This document shows, piece after piece, positions 56,218 to 64,000 of a stretch of DNA of 64,000 nucleotides (its first letter is position 1; each line of letters starts with the position of its first letter). Made by a program: the position numbers and the translations under genes. The DNA comes from Mugil cephalus (lineage: Eukaryota > Chordata > Actinopteri > Mugiliformes > Mugilidae): NCBI RefSeq assembly GCF_022458985.1, contig NC_061783.1:16871913-16935912 (forward strand), given 5' to 3'. A model generated the notes under the pieces. That model was not told the origin of the DNA. It made no database searches and worked only from the letters and a program-made list of their open reading frames with translations.

Positions 56218-59200
56218 ATGTTTAAGAGCAGGAATCCGGAGAAAAGTCACCTGGTGAAAGAGGCGAGGAACAGCTACAGCATGGGGAGGTAAAGTTTTAT
56301 TGCGTTCATCCAATTCGGACAGGTGTGGGAGACTCGAGATGCTACAGAAAACGCACACAAATCATTTTTCTTTGCGCAAAAAAAAGGAAAGAAAGAAAGA
56401 AAAAAAGTTGTTGTTCGTTTGCTGTGTCAGTGCTGTGGGCAGCGTTTATGCTCACGTTCCTCTGCTTTTCCACACGAGTCTGGCCTGAGGTCTGTACTTC
56501 ATTCAGCTCATTGTAATTCTGTTATTTCTAATGGGAGGGTGTGAAAACACAGGGAGGTGTGCAGAGGAGATTAGGGCAAAAAAGGATTTTAAGCATTCTT
56601 CAATATCTTGTTGCCTTCTTTTGATGATTATTATTAATGTTAAACACATTTTCTTTGGATTCAACATATTTGCATTGCAGATTCAGAAGACAAATACCAA
56701 ACGCAGTAATCAAATGATGCAGCGTCATAAATGTCTCTGAGCTTCTTTTACCTGCAGCTTTGACACTTTTGTGCTTAACTTTAATCTGAAATGCGTGATT
56801 TGTTTAATTACTTCTATCCTGTTTGGTATTGAACTGTTTTTACGTCGCACCCCTCCTAGAGAGTGGGAAGATTAGATTTATAAAAATGAAATTTAAACAA
56901 ATCATACGATGAGAAACTGGCACCAACCCTGCACCACTTCTTTTAATTTCTCCCTGAACACCCGTATTGTTCATGTTCCCTCGAAAACTTCCTCAGACTT
57001 GGCATAAAGACCATTTGTGCAGCGGTTATCATCATCATCCAGCTCGTCACCATAGTCCAGTTCATGTGTGATTTTTTTCCAGATATAGTAAAACTAAAGG
57101 CATTGCACATTCTTTCATCCACATTTAGATTTCAGAGCCACTAATTAACCCTTAATGTCATTGAATATCCCCCCACCGGGTGGGGCCAAAACAAAAATGG
57201 TAATCCTGAATGTTGAAACAAAGCAGCAACAGCTTGAAACAGACACACAGTGTCTTTTCGAGGAATGTATATTTTGATTTATTTGCACATTTTCCAAAAA
57301 AAAAAAAAAAAACCCGAACAACCATTTCTGTTTGTGCAGCTTATTGACTGACTCATTAATGTAAAAGAAAGCACACGACACAGTCATCCTTCCTTCTTCA
57401 TTGTTTATGCAAATTGACCAAGTGTCTCCAAAATTCAAATGAGCGAAACAAGATTAACTTGCAGATTTTGTAGAAACGCTCCCAGGTGTGTTTGTGTGCG
57501 TTGGCCAGTCCTCTGACTACAGGTGTTTTGGTAAATATCTGGGGAATAACACACTGTCTGCATCACTTAGTGGAGCCAGTTATCACACTGTTTATTGTAG
57601 TTTCTGGTCTTGGGTGACTTTTGGTTTTTCAACATGTGGACTGTCCTTATTAGTCCCTTTAATTGTCCTGACAAAGTCAATTTTCTGTTACAGTGTTTGA
57701 CAATTAAACTTGAAAATCTACTTTTCTATTTTATTTATTCATTCAATGGAATTCTAATGCACTAAATTTTATTGTTTCGTTCCAGCCATGAGCCATTACT
57801 GAAAGACAGCATGAGTGGCATCAAGCATTGCCATGACAACAGCCATGCCCAGGAGGACAGAGAGTCGGAGAAGAAAGTGGCCAGGAAGAGGCTGTACACC
57901 GTTTCTGTCATCTGTCTGGTTTTCATGATTGGTGAGATCCTCGGTGAGTGTTTCTTCTTCTTTTTTTTTTTTCTCATTTCAGAAACATAATATTTAAATC
58001 CCGGTGATAACCGCCTCTGTCTTTCTGAAGGTGGGTATTTTGCGGGCAGCCTTGCGGTGATGACGGATGCTGCCCACCTGATGGTGGACTTCACCAGCTT
58101 CATCATCAGCATCTTGTCCCTTTGGCTCTCGTCCAGACCGGCCACACACAAGCTCAGCTATGGCTGGCACCGCGCAGGTAGGACACCATCAGTCTGCCAT
58201 GTAGACACATGTCCACTGCCACACATCCACCCCCATGTATGACTTTATTACGTCCATCCATCCGTATAGATAACATCCATTTATCCATCCTCCATCCATC
58301 CATACAACATTAGTCCATCCACCATCCATCATCCATCCATCCATACAACATTAGTCCATCCATCCATCCATCATCCATCCATCCATACAACATTAGTCCA
58401 TCCATCCATCCATCCATCCATATAGATAACATCCATCCATCCATCCATCCATCCATATAGATAACATCCATCCATCCATCCATCCATCCATATAGATAAC
58501 ATCCATCCATCCATCCATCCATCATCCATCCATCCATACAACATTAGTCCACCCATCCATCCATCCATCCATCCATCCATCCATCCATCCATCCATCCAT
58601 CCATCCGTATAGATAACATCCATCCATCCATCGATCCATCTATCCATCCATCCATCCATACAACATTAGTCCATCCATCGATCCATCCATCGATCCATCC
58701 ATCCATCCATCATCCATCCATCCGTACAACATTATTCCATCCATCCATCCATCCATCCATCCATCCATCCATCCATCCATACAACATTAACATTATTCCA
58801 TCCATCCATCCATCCATCCATCCATCCATATGACATTATTCCATCCATCCATCCATCCATACAACATTAGTCCATCTTCCATCCATCCATCCATCCATCC
58901 ATCATCCATCCATCCATCCATCATCCATCCATACAACATTAGTCCGTCCATCCATCCATCATCCATCCATCCGTACGACATTATTCCATCCATCCATCCA
59001 TCATACAACATGCTCATCCATCCATCATCCATCATCGTACGACATTATTCATCCATCCATCCATCCATCCATCCAACTACAACATTAACATTATTCCATC
59101 CATCCATCCATTGCATATTCCACATCCATCACCATCCTCACATTATTCTGTCCATCCATCCGTCCGTCCGTCCATCCATCCATCATCCATCCATCCATCC

Positions 59201-59263
59201 ATCCATCCATCCATCCATACGACATTATTCCATCCATCCATCCATCTGTATATACAACATTAT

Positions 59264-59296
<33 letters not shown>

Positions 59297-62200
59297 CCAT
59301 ACATCCATACATTCATTCATATGAAATTATTCCATCCATTCATCTATCCATCCATCCATCCATACATTCATTCATATGACATTATTCCATCCATCCATCC
59401 ATCCATCCATCCATCCATTCATATGACATTATTCCATCCATCCATCCATCCATCCATCCATCCATCCATCCATCCATCCATATGGCATCCGTCCGTCCGT
59501 CCGTCCGTCCGTCCGTCCATCCATCCATCCATCCATCCATCCATCTATCCATCCATCCATCCATCTCCTGATTTACTCCTCCCTCCCTCTGTGCAGAGAT
59601 CTTGGGTGCTCTGCTGTCAGTTTTTACCATCTGGCTGGTAACAGGAGTGTTGGTGTACCTGGCTGTGGAGCGCCTCATCAGTGATGAGTACACCATCGAG
59701 AGCACTATCATGCTCATTACTTCTGGTTGTGCTGTGGTGGCCAATATTATGTGAGTAAAATACACACTCGTTCCTCATTGATCCAGCTTCCATCAGAGCA
59801 CCGAGTGCCTTTTGAATATTTATGGTTGAATTAAAGCCATCACAGAGAGCAGAGTTTTCATGGGCCGTTGGTAGAACTTGGCTATTATTTGTTATGTTCG
59901 GTATCTCTGGTCCGGAGCCCACTTTGAAAATGTTTCCTCTCTCAACAGCATGGCAGTCACTCTTCACCAGTCAGGCCACGGACACAGTCATGGTGGGCTC
60001 AGCTCACACGGCCACGGCCACAGTCACAACGGGCAAAGCTCACACGGCCACGGCCACAGTCACAATGGGCAAAGCTCGCACGGACACAAGACTGTAAAAT
60101 ACGATCCGGTCTCAAACGGCACCCACAGCACTGACGACTCTGAAGACATAGAGCAAAATGATTCTGATCATCGTAAGTTTCTTCTAAAACATGGTCACAC
60201 ATTGCCGTGAAGCTACTACAATATACAGGTCATCTTTTATAGTAGATTATGGTGATGCTGGATAATAAAATGTAATGAATCATAATCCACGCATTTGTTT
60301 ATTTTTCCAAATCAGAACGGAAGAGTCAGCAGGCTAACGCTAGCGTGCGAGCAGCTTTTGTGCACGTGGTTGGAGATCTTCTGCAGAGCGTCAGTGTGCT
60401 CGTCAGCGCCATCATTATCTTCTTCAAGGTGACGCCTGTGTGAAAGCCCAGAGACGGGGATATTTTGTATTTTGGACCGATCACAGTTGTCCCTGTTTGC
60501 TTTGACATGACATGTAGGTAAAAGTTAAGGGGAGGTGTGCATGTGCTAATGTGTACGAAGGCATTTTGATAATGAGTGAAGAAACTAGACGACTGTCGCT
60601 GCTTTCTGCTGAAAACTGTAGAGAACACCTCCTACGATGTGACGTGAGAACAGCCATCGCTTCAGGGAAATGGGAAAGCTCTTCTGCTTATGTAATATCA
60701 GTCTCGGCAGACACGGGCATAAGTTTTTTTCTAGCTTCAGTGGCTGGGATTAGCTTGCCAGCCTCGTTCACTTTGACTGAATAAATATGTGGAAAGTCAC
60801 TTCAATTCTCATGTTACATTTTACACAAAGTGTAATGAGTGTGTTCAGGGAGGAGGCCCTCAATCTTAATAGCTAACTGATCACAGCCCTAGCCCGCTGT
60901 GTTTGACCGGATCATACAATAAAACGATAAGTGTTTCTTGAAGACGTTTTATTGAAGTAGATTCTTCAGTTCTTAAAGGGTGGTTAAGAGATGAGGCCTC
61001 CATGGATCATCCAACAGATACTTGATCAGTTTGGGCTGAAATTAATCAAATCATTTAATTACAGAGAAAATGAGTGATTTTTTTTAAAAATTTATTTTAA
61101 ATTTCAGCCTGAATACAAGATAGCTGACCCCATCTGCACCTTCCTGTTCTCCATCCTGGTCCTATGCACCACCTTCACCATCCTGAGAGACATCCTTCTC
61201 GTCCTGATGGAAGGTGAGGCTGTTAAAATAAGAGATGACACTGGAGCCGTAATTATCTGTCCTCTCACTCTGCTCTCTGCCTCCGCCTCCGCCTCCGCCT
61301 CCAGGTACTCCGTCGGGGGTGAAGTACAGCGAGGTGCGAGACCGCCTGTACGCGGTGAAGGGGGTCAAGGCCGTCCACAACCTCCACATCTGGGCCCTCA
61401 CCGTGAACCAGGCTGTGCTGTCTGCGCATGTGGCCATAGGTGAGGACATACAGATATGTGAATACGATTAAACATCGCCTCTCGAATCTGGTGCCACTCA
61501 TGGATTTGCTTCAAGGACGACCGAGTGGCTGAATTTAATCATAGCTGTATTTAGACTGCGTGGGAATATCGCTTCATTGGAAAGATCAGGCGTAACATTA
61601 TGACCGCCGACAGGTGAGGTGAACAACACGATTATCTCTTCACCGTGGCACCTGTCAGTGGGCGGGATATAATAATAGGAAGTGAACATTGTGTCATTAA
61701 AGTTGACGTTAAGCAGGAAAAATGGGCATGCAGAAGGATTTAAGAGAGGCCGATGAGGGCTGAATTTGGACGGCTAGACGAGTGCGTCAGAGCATCTCCA
61801 AAACTGCAGCTCTTCTGGGGTTTTCCCATAGACTGCGGAAATACAGACAACATGTCCCCCACTTCCTTGCATTGGTCAAACTGATGCTATTTTCCCAGGG
61901 GTACGTATAGTGCTACTGAAGATATTAGCTGAATTTTTTTTTGGATAAAATAAGAAATTGCACTTGTACCTTGCACTTCTTCAGAAATCTAATGTTGTTT
62001 GTTACATGTAGCCGTACTTGTTTGCACGAAAGCAAAGGGAAACATTAGGAGTTGTTGTTATTTACCAGGTAATATGCCATTGTGTTACTGGTCCGGCCCC
62101 ATCACATCAAACTGGGTTGTATGTGGCCCCTGAACTAAAATGAGTTTGACACCCCTGGTCTACGCAGTACGGCCTGAAAGTGGAGCCACGATAACGATCA

Positions 62201-63245
62201 ACCCGACCACACTGCCCCCACACTCACGTTTCGTCTAGACCAGGGGTGTCAAACTCTTGTTAGTTCAGGGGCCACGTACAGAACAACATGATCTCAAGGG
62301 GGCCAGACCTTCAAATAATGACAACTTCAAATGTTTCCCTTTGTTTTAGCACAAAGAAGTACATTATGAAAGTGTTTAACATTTAATGAACTGCACTATT
62401 ACAAAATCTTTTATGGACAACCAGATGCTTCTTAAGAAAAAAAAAGTGCAATTTCTCTATGTCTCAATGTTGTGTTATGTCCACAGCTCTTACTAAAATT
62501 GTGTGAAACACAGGAAAAGTAGTTACTTTTATTGGAAAATTTGCAGTTAATGTCTTCAATGTAATTTTTGCACTTTGCAAATTCATCCCGTGGACCAAAT
62601 TGGACCCTCTGGCGGGCCGCTTTTGGCCGGTGGGCCACATGTTTGACACCTGTGGTCTAGACAATGACAATAAAAGCTTCTATTCAAAAAAAAAAATAAA
62701 AATAAAAAATTCGTTCCACCGACAAAGGAGCTTTTACCATTTCCGAAGTCTAAATGCTTGGGTTTAGAGGACAAGGATCCAATTGCTCATAACCACAGCT
62801 GGAGGTGGTCTGGCCTGACCATATTTCTTTAGTAGTACTTAACTGGCACACGTGAGTTATGGCTCGAAAAAGAGCCGCAATCAAGCTTCCAGGCTTTGAC
62901 TATCAATATCTAGAATAAGTAATGTCAGGGCTGAGATAAATTAAACTTTCATTTACCCAGAGAGCTAATTACGATCCACTGTTTGCATCAATTCATGGTG
63001 CAAACGCACATTTTAAAGCCACATATATTATATTCAGCTTACACACACACAAGGTGGCTAACATTTGTCCTCTTGTCGTCGCCCTCCTCCCCTCCTCAGA
63101 TGAGTCGGTGGATGCTCAGACGGTCCTGAGAGAAATGACGCAGGCTTGCTTCTCCTACTACAACTTCCACTCCGTTACGATCCAGATGGAGCGGCAGGCC
63201 GACCTGAAGCCTGGATGCAAGCTGTGCGAGGACCCCAAGATTTAG
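56218..63245 (+). CDS. slc30a8: Zinc transporter 8 (ZnT8, SLC30A8)
   Basis: Cation-diffusion-facilitator zinc/proton exchanger; in mammals it loads zinc into insulin granules. Exons: 56218-56288, 57786-57943, 58031-58177, 59597-59750, 59949-60172, 60316-60428, 61108-61213, 61305-61439, 63100-63245. The frame is continuous, 417 residues (human 369). It shows the N-terminal HCH motif (38-40) and six-helix core with zinc sites TDAAHLMVD (H92, D96) and HVVGD (H268, D272). A long His-rich loop lies between helices 4 and 5 (187-222). The cytosolic domain starts at KYSEVRDRL and LHIWALT, and a C-terminal CKLC pair sits at C409/C412. YGWHRAEILG, the HCH motif and the CEDP ending favour ZnT8 over ZnT2 (which has FGWQRAEILG), and the rad21-aard neighbours agree. 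The start exon is the first ATG with a donor in phase; it is short and less certain than the rest. Confidence 0.92.
58252..59566. repeat. 1.3 kb TCCA (CATC) tetranucleotide satellite in slc30a8 intron 3
   Basis: TCCA arrays are broken by recurring spacers: 'ATACAACATTAGTCCATCC' (for example 58299, 58342, 58385, 58857), 'TATAGATAACATCCATCC' (58428, 58457, 58490, 58608) and, to the right, 'ACGACATTATTCCATCC' variants. A CCGT sub-array lies at 59487-59518. It fills almost all of the 1.4 kb intron. Because 4-nt units repeat every 12 nt in codons, all frames stay open on both strands (His-Pro-Ser-Ile or Met-Asp-Gly-Trp); these are not genes. Confidence 0.95.
59994..60090 (+). repeat. 36-bp coding minisatellite in slc30a8 exon 5
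   Basis: Two near-identical 36-bp units plus a partial third encode [30 protein letters not shown]. The two full units differ by a single C/T (AACGGG versus AATGGG). They form the His-rich loop of the zinc transporter. Confidence 0.9.
61575..61835 (+). mobile_element. Tc1-like transposon 5' fragment in slc30a8 intron 8
   Basis: Begins near 'GGCGTAACATTATGACCGCC', then 'GAACAACACGATTATCTCTT', then the start of a transposase gene at 61720 (AAAATGGGCATGCAGAAGG). The readable piece [12 protein letters not shown] is the helix-turn-helix start of fish Tc1 transposases. It carries an in-frame stop and ends abruptly near 61835. Inactive; a third Tc1 subfamily in the window. Confidence 0.8.
61955..62157 (-). 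mobile_element. hAT-like element, truncated, opposite orientation (copy 4)
   Basis: Ends with 'GTTTGACACCCCTG' at 62144-62157, preceded by 'GTGGCCCCTGAACTAAAATG' and 'GGTCCGGCCCCATCACATCA'. These are the reverse complement of the left end of the intact copy at 62241. The other terminus is missing. Confidence 0.7.
62241..62654 (+). mobile_element. Intact non-autonomous hAT-like element with 8-bp target duplication (copy 5)
   Basis: Starts CAGGGGTGTCAAAC (62241-62254) and ends GTTTGACACCTGTG (62641-62654), a 14-bp inverted repeat with two mismatches. It is flanked on both sides by the exact 8-bp direct repeat GTCTAGAC (62233-62240 and 62655-62662). An 8-bp duplication on a CTAG-centred site is the hallmark of hAT transposition. 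The 414 bp have no transposase, so it was moved in trans. It lies in slc30a8 intron 8 next to a LINE-like tail ('AATGACAATAAAAGC'). Confidence 0.85.
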
Positions 63246-63745
63246 GGATCTGGTGACGATGAATGTTTTACTGTGACATCAATGACGAACTCTCCTGACT
63301 GTGCCTTAAGTGCTTTCATGCTCCCAAAGAATTAACTTGAGGTGAAAGTGATTTTAGGGGAAAAGCTAATTTTCCCGCGCTCCCATGTGAAGTTGAGTCC
63401 TGTATTTGTGCTTTTTAAATGTATTTATGAAACTGAAATCGCAAAGTGTACTCTATGCAGTAAGTACTGGTGTCCCTGGAACCCGTCCTTGTATATTACT
63501 TGATGTGTGAAGTGACCGCTAACTTATCGTTGAGACGGTAGGTCGAGTTTCTGTTAGTTTTTGAGCATTAACTTATTGTGTCGACCTCAGGCTTTGGGCT
63601 CGGGCCACTGTTTGCAACGCTTGTTACATTTAAATACAGATTCCATTTATTTATACAGGATACAAACACTTTTTTTCTCTTAGTTTGCACAGTTATAAGT
63701 TACAAGCTCAATGAATTATTCAATAAAATAAAACTTTTTCAGTCT
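63246..63745 (+). other. slc30a8: slc30a8 3' UTR with poly(A) signal
   Basis: Follows TAG at 63243-63245. AATAAA at 63722-63727, overlapped by a second at 63727-63732, is the likely poly(A) signal, giving a UTR of about 490 nt. Confidence 0.6.
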
Positions 63746-64000
63746 TAAAAGTCACTTTTAACCTGCTGCTAGCTCTGCTCTGCTCTCCTTTATCTCCACC
63801 TCACTTTTATTTATTTTTTTTAAATGTTCTCATGGTAGTCTTTTTTGCGGTGCCAGGGTCCTCTGACACCAAGTTGTTTACAGCTTGTTTGGGTTTGACC
63901 TTACCTCCTACCCGCCTATGTCCTGCAGGGCGAGCCATGGGTGTCCAGAGCTTCAGTGGCACGGTCAAGGGCATCATTAATAACAACTGACACAAAGCTG
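63746..64000. other. Right edge, no gene recognised
   Basis: About 255 nt past the slc30a8 poly(A) signal. The sequence 'GTGCCAGGGTCCTCTGACAC' and what follows is GC-balanced and could be repeat or the tail of a neighbouring gene on the minus strand, but nothing is recognisable. Confidence 0.3.

Noticed and set aside
58252-59566. CRISPR-like array with regular repeats and spacers
   Set aside because: The repeats are 4-nt satellite units with recurring, non-unique spacers in a vertebrate intron; no cas genes or prokaryotic context.
58310-59765. Long open frames on both strands reading His-Pro-Ser-Ile or Met-Asp-Gly-Trp repeats
   Set aside because: They are the unavoidable translation of a TCCA tetranucleotide array inside an intron and have no start context or homology.
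56218-63245. SLC30A2 (ZnT2) instead of SLC30A8
   Set aside because: The His-rich loop and some core words look like ZnT2, but YGWHRAEILG, the N-terminal HCH, the CKLCEDP end and the rad21-aard neighbours indicate ZnT8.

Overview
This is vertebrate nuclear DNA, most likely from a ray-finned (probably percomorph) teleost. Every gene is split into short exons with GT-AG introns. The gene-free DNA carries repeat types typical of fish: Tc1/mariner remnants, an 'AGGGGTGTCAAAC' hAT-like family, Rex1/CR1-type LINE tails and tetranucleotide satellites. I see no bacterial, plasmid, phage or CRISPR content. Gene identities come from reading the spliced proteins against remembered vertebrate families; no search was run. 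Exon borders were read from the sequence and checked for reading-frame continuity.

Layout. (1) 72-5057, +: 3' half of ehmt2 (G9a histone H3K9 methyltransferase), with its ankyrin, pre-SET, SET and post-SET parts; the 5' half lies left of the window. (2) 6829-20270, +: slc44a4 (choline-transporter-like protein 4), 22 coding exons, complete. (3) 24424-33732, -: rnf5 (membrane RING E3 ligase), 6 coding exons including a 19-nt microexon. (4) 34853-35817, +: utp23 (small-subunit processome PIN-like protein), 3 exons. (5) 37430-42508, -: rad21 (cohesin kleisin), 13 coding exons plus a probable untranslated first exon near 44 kb. (6) 48840-49296, +: aard, 2 exons. (7) 50432-53175, -: an AARD/FAM167/FAM89-type small leucine-rich protein, 2 exons, convergent with aard and sharing its intron position. 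(8) 56218-63245, +: slc30a8 (ZnT8 zinc transporter), 9 coding exons.

The genes form two synteny blocks. ehmt2-slc44a4-rnf5 corresponds to the human MHC class III region (6p21.3). utp23-rad21-aard-slc30a8 has the same order and orientations as human 8q24.11. The join lies in the roughly 1.1 kb between the divergent starts of rnf5 and utp23. The genes do not form one pathway; they are a chromatin enzyme, a solute carrier, an ER quality-control ligase, a ribosome biogenesis factor, a cohesin subunit, two small poorly known proteins and a zinc transporter.

Non-coding DNA holds at least four separate Tc1-like remnants (in ehmt2, rad21, upstream of rad21, and in slc30a8), copies of one hAT-like family at five places (one intact, with an 8-bp target duplication), several small inverted-repeat elements, LINE 3' ends, a 1.3 kb TCCA satellite filling slc30a8 intron 3, a polypurine tract in rnf5 intron 5, and a G-run block upstream of aard. 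I found no convincing new 'system'. The most notable points are the inverted aard-like pair, the Arg-to-Val change at the second separase motif of Rad21, the amplified His-rich loop of ZnT8, the rnf5 microexon, and the synteny junction.
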